This document shows, piece by piece, positions 33,501 through 44,395 of a DNA stretch of 64,000 nt. This DNA comes from Sorex araneus (lineage: Eukaryota > Chordata > Mammalia > Eulipotyphla > Soricidae): contig NC_073313.1 of assembly GCF_027595985.1 (NCBI RefSeq), positions 113,537,552-113,601,551 on the forward strand. The letters run 5' to 3'. Position 1 is the stretch's first letter. Each line of letters begins with the position of its first letter. The position numbers were made by a program, and so were the translations under genes. Below the pieces are notes generated by a model, which did no database searches, was not told the DNA's origin, and saw only the letters and a list, made by a program, of their open reading frames with translations.

Positions 33501-33526
33501 ATAGGTCTCTTAGCCTTCCCAAAATA

Positions 33527-34720
33527 CAAAGACAGTCTACAGAATGGGAAAGGATATTTACCCAATGCCCATTAGATAGGGGTTGATATCAAAGATATGC
33601 AAGGCACTGGTTGAACTGTACAAGAAGAAAACATCCAACCGCATCAGAAATTGGGGCCATGAAATGAACATGAACTTTCTCAAAGAATATACCCGAATGG
33701 CAAAACGGCACACAAAACAATGCTCTTTACCATTAATCATCATAGAGATGCAGATCAAAACAACAATGAGACACACCAAAAAATCTCACACCACGGATAC
33801 TGGCCCACATCCAAAAGAAAAAAAGCAACAGATTTGGTGCTAATGTGGGGAGAAGGGGACTCTCCTTCACTGCTGGTGGGAATGCCAACTGGTTCAGTCC
33901 TTTTGGAAAACAGTTTGAAGACTTCTCAAAAAATTGGAAATTGAGCTCCCATTTGACCCAACAATACCACTTCTGGGAATATATCCTGGAGATGCAAAAA
34001 AAGTATAGTAAAAATGACATCTGAACCCATAAGTTCATTGTAGCACTGTTTACAATAGCCAGAATCTGGAAAAAAAAAAACCGAGTGCCCAAGAACAGAT
34101 GACTGGTTAAAGAAACTTTGGTACATCTACACAATGGAATACTGTGCAGCTGTTAAAAAAGATGAAATCATGAAATTTGCTTGTAAGTGGATCAACATGG
34201 AAAGTATCATGTGAAATGAGTCAGAAAGAGAGGGACAGACATAGAAAGATTGCACTCATCTGTGGAATATAAAGCAACAGAACAGGAGACTACCACCCAA
34301 AATACTAGAGTTAAGGACCAGAGAGTTTACTCCGCGGCTTGGAAGTTGGCCTCACATGCTGGGGAAAAGGCAGCTCAGAGAGAGCAGGGAACACCAAGTA
34401 AAGGGTGTTTGGAGGATCCACTCAGGTTGGGAGATACATGCCGAATGTAGACTATAGATCAAATGCAATGGCCACTCAATGCCTCTATTGAAAATTCCAA
34501 TACCCTAAAGGAAAGAGGGAACAAAGGGAAATGCCCTGCCACAGTGTCTTGGTGGAGGGGGTATCGGGTGGGGGTGATGGGAGGGATACTGGGATCCTTG
34601 ATGGTGGAGAATGGGCATTGGTGGAGGAATGGGTACTCCATCATTGTAAAACTTAAATTCAAGCACAAAAGTCTGTAGGTTTGTAACTGTATCCCACGGT
34701 GATTCACTAATTTAAAAAAA
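33527..34720 (+). mobile_element. 5'-truncated L1, sense
   Basis: It covers the last part of ORF2 ('gggaaaggatatttacccaatgccc' onward, with 'ggggagaaggggactctcc' and 'ctacacaatggaatactgtgcagc') and the whole 3' UTR ending 'gattcactaatttaaaaaaaa'. The ORF2 frame is interrupted. It abuts the 5' end of L1-a in the opposite orientation. Confidence 0.88.
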
Positions 34721-35021
34721 ATCTCATCCAAAGAAAATGACAGAATGTAAACACAATGTCAATCTCTGGGGTACTGAGAGATGTGGTTTTCTGAAATAAC
34801 TTGGGCATTAGTCAATACAGGGTATAAGAAGCAATGCCACTTAAGTAGATGGTTATAGCTAAAAACCTATTGGAGACTTTTGCTTAAAAATATTGGATTG
34901 GCTCAAATTATAGTTGAAATTCTGAGAAACATCGTTGAATCAAAAGTAAAGTTAATTGGTAGTTTAATACAAGAGAAAACGCTTGTAATCACAGGATTTA
35001 CATTGGATAGAGAAAAGTTGG
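34721..35021. other. Unique stretch, no feature seen
   Basis: AT-rich and non-coding, with no similarity to other parts of the window. Confidence 0.4.
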
Positions 35022-35358
35022 TTTTTAAAAAATTTTTATTAGTGAATCACTGTGAGGTACAGTTACAAACTTATGAAATTTCATGGTTGCATTTCATTTA
35101 CATCCCTCCACCAGTACCCATTCTCCTCCACCAATGTTCCCAGTATCCCTCCCACCACACCCACTCCAATCCCCACCACCCCACCCTGCCTCTGCAGCAG
35201 GGCATTCCCTTTTATTTTCTCTCCTCTTGGATGTTGCAGTTTGCAATAGAGGTATTGAGTGGCCATCATATTTGGTCTATAGTCTACTTTCGGCACGCAG
35301 CTTTCAACCTGAGTGGGTCCTCCCAACATTCTCTACTAGGCGTTCCCTTCTCTAAGGA
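35022..35358 (-). mobile_element. L1 3' UTR fragment
   Basis: 'ttttattagtgaatcactgtgaggtacagttacaaac' onward is the complement of the L1 3' UTR, of the same type as at 37770. It is truncated before the coding region. Confidence 0.85.
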
Positions 35359-35369
35359 TAGTAAAAAGT

Positions 35370-35562
35370 AGTCACACTCTGTCACTGTCACTGTCTTCCG
35401 GTTATTCATCGATTTGCTCAAGTGGGCACCAGTAACGTCTCCATTTGAGACTTGTTCTTACTGTTTTTGGCAAATCGAATATACCATGTGTAGCTTGCCA
35501 GCTCTGCCGAGCAGGCGAGATACTGTCAGTAGCTTTCCGGGCTCTCCGAGAGAGGCGGAGGA
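35370..35562 (-). mobile_element. RTE-tailed SINE lacking its head
   Basis: Antisense RTE-like tail ('ttcatcgatttgctcaagtgggcaccag', 'taacgtctccatt') and middle module ('ggcgagatactgtcagtagc', 'gggctctccgagagagg'). The tRNA head is missing. Confidence 0.75.
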
Positions 35563-35748
35563 TACTAAAATAACTGAAGAAGTTAATATTTCACTTTCTC
35601 AACCATTGATTCTTCGTTGCCATAGTAATATCATTTCATACAGATGAGAATCCAATTTTACACATTATGAAGGGAAACAGGTAAGAATTTGATTGCTCTT
35701 TACCAGGCTGTTTGGAGCCAAGAAGAATATGTCATAAAATGGTGTATC

Positions 35749-35924
35749 TTTTTTTTTTAGCTTTTTGGGTCATACCCGGCGATGCACAGGGGTTACTCCT
35801 GGCTCATGCACTCAGGAACTACTCCTGGTGGTGCTGGGGAGACCATATGGGATGCCGGGGATCGAACCCAGGTCGGCCGCGTGCAAGGCAGACGCCCTAC
35901 CCGCTGTGCTATCGCTCCGGCCCC
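35749..35924 (-). mobile_element. Young tRNA-derived SINE
   Basis: This is a near-consensus antisense copy including 'ggatcgaacccaggtcggcc' (B box complement) and 'ctgtgctatcgctcc'. The target duplication is aaatggtgtatc at 35737-35748 and 35925-35936. Confidence 0.95.
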
Positions 35925-35936
35925 AAATGGTGTATC

Positions 35937-36897
35937 ATTTCTGTGAATTGCTAAGTGATCCATACTTTTGAAATGACTACCTCATGGTTTTATTAAAGTG
36001 AAAATATTTTTAGGAATACATAGCACTGTCTTTCCTTATGTACTAGCGATAGAATTAAATTTGGTCTACATGTTATATGTGATTTTTATGTACAATGTTA
36101 TTTGTTTTTAATTGAAGGATATTAATTCTGCTAAAATAAAATGTAACAAAATGAAAGAAACGATGCAACTTATTTCCTTTTTGCTTTCTTTTTTCTTTAA
36201 CTTGATTATCACACAGCTGGTCTTTTTCCTCACACAGCCTTGATTGCAATGCACTGGAAATCTCAAACACTTGTGGTGCCAGTTCTCACTACAGTATTGT
36301 CACCTGAGATTTCATAAGGTAATGTGGGGCAGTACCAGGAATTGCAACTCTCACTATTATACTTAAAAGGTTGGTATGTTGCCATAGAGCCACAGCCGCA
36401 GGACGCACAAGTTATTATTTTTTTTATTTCTTTGTAAGATTTACCAAAATGTATTATAGTGAGTTTTGTTTAACAAGTATAAAGATAAAAGAAGATGGAA
36501 ATAAAAATTCTCAGCTGCTAAAACTTACTGTTAGTGTATACTTCCCTATTTACACGTCTAACAACAGAAAGGAAAGTACTGGGTTTAGTAATAATTGTAT
36601 AATCTCTGCTTGCTAACAGTACTGGGTCGTAGACCCATAGATATTTATAAAGTCCCCACTCTCTATTAGCATTTTATTCATTTATAAATGAAAAAACCTT
36701 CACCTTAAGTAGGTTATAGCTTAGTTGAAAAGACAGCTATAGGAATATGTGCTAATTGTTTTAAGTGTTCAGGAAGTGTATAGAGTCAGACTGAATAACT
36801 GACTCCAACAGATTTCAATTTTTTTCAGGTTTATAGTATTTGAAAAATGGCAGTATAATGTTTAAAAACTGGATTTTCAATGCTCATCAAGAGCAGT
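35937..36897. other. Unique AT-rich stretch, no gene seen
   Basis: I see no clear repeat. About 36290-36400 is more complex sequence with no coding or repeat assignment. Confidence 0.4.
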
Positions 36898-36910
36898 AAT
36901 GTTTCATTAC

Positions 36911-37340
36911 TGGCCGAAGACCACCGGAACCTAGCCACAGCCATGCTCGAGGCCCCTCTCCACACATTCGAACAGGCCTCACGCATGAAGGTACCGGCAG
37001 AGGGACACAGGTGTATGTAATCCCATCAACGGCCAACATCCAGAGACTTAAAAGCAAGCTCCCAGAAGCGATGTCTTGTAGCCTGCTTCTCTCTCTGGGA
37101 GAAACGGGCAGGCTTCTGGGAGTTTCCTGCCCATATGGGACAGCCTTGCAAGCTTCCCATGGTGTATTCATATGCTAAAGCCAGTAACAAGCTGGATCTC
37201 ATTCCTCTGACCCTGAAAGAGCCTCCAGTGCGACATCATTGGGAGAGCCGAGTCGAGAGAGACTTCTAAGATCCTAGGGAAAGGTTACTGAGCCCGCTCG
37301 AGAAATTGACGATTAACGGGATTTCGTGATCATGATCGTG
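36911..37340 (+). mobile_element. RTE-tailed retroposon with a non-tRNA head (~430 bp)
   Basis: It is flanked by the 13-bp duplication aatgtttcattac (36898-36910 and 37341-37353). The 5' ~190 bases are GC-rich and resemble 50780-50850 ('agccatgctcgaggc', 'cctcacgcatgaaggtac'). The 3' half matches the middle module and tail at 54500-54744 ('cattcctctgaccctgaaa', 'agcccgctcgagaaattgac'). The end is the short repeat 'gatcatgatcg' and not poly-A. No open frame of interest. Confidence 0.75.
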
Positions 37341-37353
37341 AATGTTTCATTAC

Positions 37354-37769
37354 ATTCTAAAATATAAGAATGTGTTTATGCCCTTCGAAGAAAAATTAAT
37401 TGAGTTCTATATAGTTTGAATTTCTCATATGGTATTTCAGGCAGTGTGATCAATTTTCCTGTAGTCACCCTTTCTCTCTCCTTTGTTATTGTTGATATGA
37501 TGACTAGGGATCATACATCCATGTTTGTGGTGTTTGCCACGGGTGCTTCACCAGACTCTGGTGCTTGCACGCTTCTTTACAGTTCACAGTGGGGGTTTCC
37601 CAGTTATGTGTGGTGCTTCCTGGTGTTTTCCAGTTCTGTATTGTATAGTATCAATACAACACAACAAACAGTGTACCCATTTCTGGAATTAAAAGTCTGA
37701 GTTATAACTGTGCAATTTCAGTTGAAATTTGCAATTAATTTCAAGAGAAATTAAACATTTTAAGTAACT
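37354..37769. other. Unique stretch, no gene seen
   Basis: The frame at 37416-37700 overlaps diverged sequence with SINE-like words ('gtgtttgccacgggtgcttc') but no recognisable domain. Confidence 0.35.
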
Positions 37770-38698
37770 TTAAATTTTTTTAAAATTTTTTATTAGTGAA
37801 TCACCATGAGGTACAGTTACAAACTTATGAACTTTTGTGTTTTCATTTCAGTCATACAGTGATCGTTTACACATCCCTCAACCAGTGCCCTTTCTCCTCC
37901 AACAGTGTTCCCAGTATCCTTCCCAACACCCCACCCTACCCCCCACCACCCCACCCTGCCTCTGCAGCAAGGCATTCCCTTTTGTTCTCTCTCCTTTGGG
38001 GTGTTGTAGTTTGCAATAGAGGTATTGAGTGGCCTTTATGTTCGGTCTATAGTGCATTTTCGGCACACATATTTCAACCCGAATGGGTCCTCCCAACATT
38101 CTCTACTTGGAGTTCACTTCTCTATCTTAACTGCCTTTTCTCCCAGCATGTGAGGCCTGTTTACAAGCTGTGAGGTAGACCCCCTGGTCCTTATCTCTAC
38201 TGTTCTTGGGTGTTAGTCTCCCAATCTGTTACTTTATATTCCACAGATGATTGCGATCTTTCTATGTCTCTCTCTATTTCTGACTCATTTCATTTAACAT
38301 AATACTTTCCATGTTGATCCACTTATATGTAAAGGTCATGACTTCATCTTTTCTAAAAGCTGCATAATATTCCATTGTGTAGATGTACCAAAGTGTCTTT
38401 AACCAGTTATCTGTTTTTGGACACTTGGTGCCGATATGGGGAGAAAGGGACTCTCCTTCACTGCTGATTGTAATGCTGACTGGTTCAGCTCTTTTGGAAA
38501 ACAATACGGACAATTCTCAAAAAATTAGAAATTGAGGTCCCATTTGACCCAGCAATACCACTCCTGGGAAATATATCCGGGAGAGGCAAAACGTAATTGA
38601 AGAAATGACATCTGCATTTGTATGTTCATTGCAGCACTGTTTACAATAGCCAAGATCTGGGAAAAACCCGAGTGTCCAAAAACAGATGACTGGTTAAG
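37770..38698 (-). mobile_element. Twin-primed (5'-inverted) L1
   Basis: 37770-38425 is antisense L1 3' UTR plus the ORF2 end, up to 'aaccagttatctgtttttggac'. 38425-38698 is the directly adjoining upstream ORF2 sequence in sense, ending 'gtccaaaaacagatgactggttaag'. The two parts overlap by about 25 bases in L1 coordinates, the classical 5'-inversion structure. The flanks 'ttaagtaacttt' and 'ttaagttgcttt' may be a degraded target duplication. Confidence 0.88.
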
Positions 38699-40720
38699 TT
38701 GCTTTTTATATTTGTTCTCAGTGGGCTTAGATATCACAAGCTTAGATATAGTTTCCAGATGTTAGTTGAAATTTTATCTCATTGAGTGCATTTGTTAATT
38801 TAATAAATAGTTATGGAACCTCAAAAACTAGGTGTGTTTCCAGAAAACAAAGCATAGAATATAAGTTTTCAATTAGGTAGCTGGAGAGTCTTTTCTCCTC
38901 TTTGATTCCTAAAGCAGAAATTCGGTACTAATATTTTCTACTTACTTGAATGAAATCACATGTGGTATTTAAAATGTTATTTGGTCATAGCATTAATTTT
39001 AAAAATTACCATGTCATCATTACAGGTCCTGAGGTGACACCATGTCACTGCTCAAGAGAAATCGAATAGGCAATATTTTGGCAGGAGTTGAAATAAACGG
39101 TTAGTATTATATGAAACCTTTCATCTTTGTTGAGACATGTAGAACTTGAATTAGAAAATAACCATTGCAGTTTATTTTACAGATTTATTGCACCTGTTAT
39201 TCATATTTTCTTTGATTATGCTCTTTTGGAAGTACAGGGTCTTTTATAGTGCTAGCTAAAACAACATTACCTTACAATGTGAACTTAGTTTTAAAAACTG
39301 TTGAATAAGGCAAAAAAATAGATCACTGAAAATATGTCCTCCATTTAAATGATAGTTATAACAAATTCTGTTATTGATAAAGGATTGATTCATTTCCTCA
39401 TTTGTGTGATACATGTTGCAAAGAAAATATAATATTCCCATTGTATTTGTAGCATGTTATTTGTTCTTGTTATTTGTAGTATGACAAGTCATTGTCCTAG
39501 AAATTTGTATCGGTTTTTCCTTTCATGAATCACTACTTGTTCCTTAACTCTTCTCTGCTGTTGTGTATTGAGTTACTGAGAATCAAGCTTTACGTAATAT
39601 ACTGTAACTTTTTGTCCATAACTCTCTTTAATATGATGTTCCATTTAAGCAAAGCCTGTCTCTTACCAGAACTTACTATATTAATTCCTGGTATCAAGCA
39701 TTTTCTTGTGTTCTCTTAGGTGGAGTGTCAAATCTTTCCTTTTATTCAAATCCTACTCATTTTGACTACTTGACCTACAAGGATTTTGCAGCTATTTTAG
39801 TACATAGTTGTGTACCATTTTTCCGGAGTCATGGGACTTTTGTTTTCTATGATTTTCAGTTTTAAGTAGTCATATCTGGCAATTTTCAGCTGGTAAGTAT
39901 TATGTACAAATATTTTATTTTTGTGCCAGTTCTTGGATTCATAAAGAATTTTCCCAGTGGAAAGTTTTTCAAGATGTTAATAGGTTTTTAGGGAAATTGA
40001 AAAGTCTTTTTGGTTCCCTTACGTTTGAATGTAAGTAAACATTTTAATAATGTTTCATGCAGTAATGTACTTTAGGACCAGACAGAATTCTAAGGCATCT
40101 CCCTGTCATTGTTCTAATAACATCTTGTAGACTCCTCTATTGCTTCATCTTGACCTCATTTACTTGCTGCATTGAAGAGATCCTTGATCCAGTAAAAGTA
40201 CTGTGAGGTATGTGGGAAGAACGGTATGCTTTCCGGGATGGTGGGAAAGGGTGTAAATGTGGAATGTCCTGCATTCAGTGTGACTATTAGATCTCAGATG
40301 GACAGAGGGGACTTACAGTTTTCCTGCACCTCTATAACTTCATGTTTGAAATATTGCAATGCATCTGCTTTCCCTTCCCATTTTGTATTCTGACTATTGT
40401 TTAACTCCAGAAATAGATTAATATATCTACAAACAGTAAAATTTATAATACAGGCACTCTGTTCTGTGAGTGTTCTCCATTTCTTACTGTAGCCATTTCT
40501 AATATTTTATATATAAATTAAATGTCGTACTTTAATTTATCCTTACCTTATTGCTATGTCCAGAGATCGCATACCTGTATATGACACTCTTACCCACCAC
40601 TAAAGTGTAGCTCTACTATTCCTCCCACCCCATCCCTTTCCTTCTTGTAATCACAATAGATTTCAGAAACACTAGAGATGAATTCGTTGTCACTTTTATT
40701 AATTTTTGATTACTAATACC
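38699..40720. other. Longest repeat-poor stretch in the window
   Basis: No SINE, L1 or LTR is recognisable over about 2 kb. A single exon-like feature is noted at 39026-39099. The rest is AT-rich non-coding DNA of intronic or intergenic type. Confidence 0.4.
39026..39099 (+). other. Possible first coding exon (weak)
   Basis: A 74-base segment sits between an acceptor-like 'tcattacag' and a donor-like 'acg|gttagt'. It contains ATG in good context (gacaccATG, 39042) followed by an open frame to the donor (MSLLKRNRIGNILAGVEIN). The pyrimidine tract is poor and no partner exon is seen. I do not recognise the peptide, and chance occurrence is quite possible. Confidence 0.2.
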
Positions 40721-40810
40721 TCTCATGATGAAACGATCTTTCTTTCCCTTTTTATGTTATTAATATAATCAGCATAGCTCCTCCCCATTTTATCCCCACA
40801 AAACATAATT

Positions 40811-41119
40811 TCAATCTTTGTAAATGACATTTGAGTACAAAGCACATGTTTGTGCAGCCAAGTATCCCGCCGTGTTCTCTGACCTGTGAGACATGGAATG
40901 AAATGGCTGCAAAGAGCAAACAGACTCCATGGTGCCTCTGAAGTCTCTGACTTGTACAGATTCTTCAAAATAACTTGGAGACAATTCTTTGCAAGGGACA
41001 TTCCAGTATTCTCTCTTATTGATCCCAATCATACGTTCTAAACACATATACATTGGGTCATCTTCTCTATTCACACCAAACTTAATAATTCGAGGGGGTT
41101 GTGATTGTGAGGGGAACAT
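40811..41119 (-). other. Unrecognised 102-codon frame
   Basis: This frame lies in repeat-poor sequence and has a balanced, non-repetitive composition (for example RIIKFGVNREDDPMYMCLERMIG). No domain is recognised. It could be an old retrocopy or an exon, but there is no poly-A tract, duplication or convincing splice pair. An AATAAA-like 'ttaataaaag' lies downstream on the minus strand near 40695. Confidence 0.15.
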
Positions 41120-41120
41120 T

Positions 41121-41268
41121 TGGTGATAGGCAGGAGTAACTCCTGGCTCTGCACTCAGGAATGACTCCTGGTTTTGTTCTGTGTACCCTGTGGGATGTTG
41201 GGGATCAATCTTAGGTCTGCTGCATGCAAAGCAAGTGCCTTAACTGATGAACTATCACTCTAACCCCC
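41121..41268 (-). mobile_element. Diverged SINE
   Basis: Antisense order 'ggagtaactcctggctctgcactcaggaa', 'gtgggatgttggggatcaa', 'atgaactatcactctaacccc'. The 3' end is truncated. Confidence 0.75.
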
Positions 41269-41275
41269 TAAACTC

Positions 41276-41722
41276 CAATTTTAAAAAATGTTATTGAGTT
41301 ACCGTGAGATAGTTACAAGCTTTCATGTTTGGGTTACAATCTCACAATGATCAAACACCCATCCCTTCACCAGTGCACATTCCCCACCACCAATATCCCC
41401 GGTATACCCCCCCTTTTCCACCCTCCTCCTGCCTCCATGGCAGACAATATTCCCCATACTCTCTCTCTACTTTTGGGCATTATGGTTGCAACACAGACAC
41501 TGAGAGGTCATCATGTTTGGTCCATTATCTACTTTTGGCACACATCTTCCACCCAACTGATTACTCCAGCCATCATTTTCTTAATGATCCCTTCTCTATT
41601 TCATCTGCCTTCTCCCCTCCGCTCATGTAGCAGGCTTCCAGTTATGGGGCAATCCGCCTGGCCCTTGTATCTACTGTCCTTGGGTGTAAGCCTCATGTTA
41701 TGTTATTCTATACTTCACAAAT
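41276..41722 (-). mobile_element. L1 3' UTR insertion
   Basis: It begins 'attgagttaccgtgagatagttacaagc' and runs to 'tgtaagcctcatgttatg', 5'-truncated before the coding end. It is the antisense counterpart of 5728-6150 and 9433-9830. Confidence 0.85.
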
Positions 41723-41952
41723 GTACACTCCACTTTTTAACCCCTCCCAAATCCCATATTGTATGAAATACAAAATTGACATTATGTATTATAGCTGTTG
41801 ACTCTTCTTTCTCTCATTTTAATCAACTATTCATTCATACTTCATCATTGAGGTCAGATTGAAGTAGGAAATTGATTCATATTATAAGATTTTCAGAACT
41901 AAAACTTTCTAAGTTTTTGTGACCCTATCAGGATGACCTTAAGACTTAAATA

Positions 41953-42123
41953 TTGGACTGGATCAATAGTACACTGGGTAGGGTGCTTGTATTGGATGAA
42001 GCAGACATGGTTACAATTCCCTGCATCTCATATGGCCCCCAAACCTTAGAGCTATCTCTGCATGCACAGCCTGGAATCAGATCCGAATACCAGCAGTTGT
42101 GGCCACAAAACAAAACAAAAAAT
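41953..42123 (+). mobile_element. Old SINE, variant end
   Basis: 'ggactggatcaatagtacactgggtagggtgcttg', 'catctcatatggcccccaaa', ending 'gttgtggccacaaaacaaaac'. The head is SINE-like. The 3' end differs from the main family, so it is possibly an older subfamily. Confidence 0.6.
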
Positions 42124-42227
42124 TTGAACTTTCAAATAAAATAAAATATCTAATATACAGTATGTATAATACATTTACAAAATTCTAAAGTACAAAACCA
42201 ATACTCTCACAAAAAATGGGAGAAATA

Positions 42228-42392
42228 GGGATGGAAAGATAGTATAGTGGATATGTCACTGGCCTTACACATGACTGATCTAGGTTTATACCCAGCCCAT
42301 CTAATACCTGAAGCTTAGGACAGGTGCCTAAGCACAGAGTCAGGAGTAAGCCTGAGCATAGCTAGGCATAGCCCCCAAAGAAAAAACACGGG
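42228..42392 (+). mobile_element. Old SINE
   Basis: 'gggatggaaagatagtatagtgg', 'tctaggtttatacccagccc', 'agcacagagtcaggagtaagcc', 'taggcatagcccccaaag' in sense order. Confidence 0.7.
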
Positions 42393-42399
42393 AGAGAAT

Positions 42400-43330
42400 A
42401 TATGAATAGGCACTTTCACCAAAAGGAGATATGAATGGCCAATAAGCATATGAAAAGTGTTTTTATTGCTTGGAATCAGGGAAACACAAATAAAAATGAT
42501 AATGAGGTACTTCACGCCTCGTTAGAATGAACTGTACTAAAACTGAAAACAAGTCTTGGTGATGTGTAGTGAAAAAGGAACCCTCATTCACTTAAAGTAG
42601 CAATGTCATTTTGTCCAGCCTTTATGAAAAATTTTGTATTTCTCCAAAATGTAGAATGGAGCTCCCATTTGATCTAGTTTGACAAACACAAAAACATTAA
42701 TTTGGAAGGATACATGCACACCTATGTTCATTATTGCTCTTGGCACAATAGCCAGATCCAGATGTAACCCAAATTTCCAACAAGAGATAAGTGTATAAAG
42801 AACTTGTGATTGTTATACATAGTGGAATACTATGCAACCTCAAAGAAAAATAAAGTCATTCACTTCTTTGCAACTTCAACTGAGAATGAAATTAGAATAT
42901 CATAATGAGTAAAATAAGCCATAGACAGAAAGCCAAATACACATGAGCTCACTCATTTGTTACACATAGAGAACCAAATCAAGGACATAGAGAGTATCAC
43001 TAATAATCTTTGGTTAATGAAATACAGGCCTTGTGTGCAAGTTGGAGGGAGAGGGTTAATAGATTGTTTAGATTGACTATAATAATATGGGACCATAGGT
43101 TGGGGGTCTAGAACACATGGATAATAGCTAAAGTAGGTAGCAATATGTAACAAAATGATCTAAGTGTTGAACAACAAATGGCATAGGGTGGACATGTAGA
43201 GGAATGTTGGATAAGTGGGGGCATAAGAACTGATGGAAGAGTCATGGCTTCATTGCCAGTGGTGTATTCAGCAACTTTACATCAGTACCATAAAAGTAAG
43301 CACTCTAGTAACCATATTATCAAAACTATA
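42400..43330 (+). mobile_element. Ancient L1, 3' part
   Basis: Diverged L1 ORF2 C-terminal region and 3' UTR: 'ggaccctcattcac'-like, 'tggagctcccatttgatc', 'atacatagtggaatactatgcaac', 'gagctcactcatttgtta'. It differs strongly from the shrew-type L1s in the window, so it probably pre-dates that lineage. Confidence 0.75.
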
Positions 43331-43339
43331 GTGAAAATA

Positions 43340-43525
43340 TTAGGGGCTGAATGATAGTGCAGAGATTATGGTTTGTGTTCTACATGTAGTTTATCCAGCT
43401 TTGAATCCTGGCTCCCCATATGACCTGGGTTATATGCTGTAAGCCCCATGAAGAATTATCACTGAGCACAGAGCCCGGAGTAAACCATAAGTACCATCTG
43501 GTGGGGGTCAAACACTGAACAAATA
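43340..43525 (+). mobile_element. Old SINE
   Basis: 'aggggctgaatgatagtgcagagatt', 'ctttgaatcctggctcc', 'gagcacagagcccggagtaaacc', ending 'gggtcaaacactgaac'. Confidence 0.65.
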
Positions 43526-43552
43526 ATTTTTAATGAAATAGAAGATCAGAGT

Positions 43553-43722
43553 CTGGGGCTAGAAAGTAAGTACAGTGAATAGTGCATTTTCCTTGTATTT
43601 GGCCGAAATGGGTTCATTCCCCAGCATCCCAAAATGTCCCATGAGCACCTCCAGGAATGATTCCTGAGGATGAAGCCAGGTGTAATCCTTGAAGATCCCC
43701 AGGTGTTGTGCAAACAAGAACA
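43553..43722 (+). mobile_element. Old SINE
   Basis: 'tggggctagaaagtaagtacagtg', 'gttcattccccagcatcccaa', 'ctccaggaatgattcctgagg', ending in 'acaagaacaaaaaaa'. Confidence 0.7.
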
Positions 43723-44376
43723 AAAAAACCTCATATTACTTGAGCTTTATGGAGAACTAGTACGAAGCAAGATATTGAACGTGTAATTTATCTTTGGTAG
43801 TTGTATTGTCCTTTGCACCCATCTCAATTTTCCCAGTTTGCATCCCAGATATTAAGAGTGATGTTTTAGAGGACATTATATTAGGCTCTTGTCTTTCAAA
43901 TATGCCACATGAGTGCCCACTAGAGTAGCATTGTTATCTGAGTTCCAATCAGCTCCCTGTGTGTTCCCAATATATCCCTATGGGGTCACAGGTGAAAATC
44001 TCATAAATAGAGGGTTGAGGCATGAGACTCAGGAACCTCATGCTGGATATAACATGGGTGTGTGTGTAGCTAGACACAATGTCCTAAACGAGCCATAGTC
44101 AGAAAAAAAAAACAGTTAAAAACACAGATCTACACAGCTGCTTAAGAAGATTCCAGACTAGAAATTCTGACATGAAATTTTCTTGTTATTCCAGAAAAAT
44201 CAACCCTATGGTGTCAACATTGTTTGACTTTTTTTATGATTTCCAAGTTCACTATTTCAGTATTATCAGTTTTCATGACAAGTAGAAATATAGTAGAATA
44301 TAGTTTATTCACATGAGTGTAATTGTTATCATTTGTTTTTCCCCCTTTCGTTTCATTCTTAGGCATTTTATAATAC
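43723..44376. other. Unique stretch, no gene seen
   Basis: AT-rich and non-coding, with no repeat similarity recognised. Confidence 0.4.
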
Positions 44377-44395
44377 AGAAGGTATGATAATTCTT

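Larger units (their letters stand above)
19505..33526 (-). mobile_element. L1-a: 5'-truncated L1 split by five nested insertions
   Basis: The minus-strand L1 starts with 3' UTR at 19505 and runs in order through 19505-20704, 21213-21476, 23648-23692, 24862-26697, 32803-33250 and 33501-33526, ending inside the endonuclease domain. About 3.8 kb is its own sequence. The pieces are collinear with the intact L1 at 54781-60617, and each gap is filled by a separate insertion listed below. ORF2 is broken by stops and frameshifts. The host must be the oldest member of this stack. Confidence 0.88.

Noticed and set aside
35749-35924. Possible functional tRNA gene because of A/B-box-like sequences
   Set aside because: The tRNA-like part is only the SINE head; there is no full cloverleaf, and the same head is repeated all over the window.
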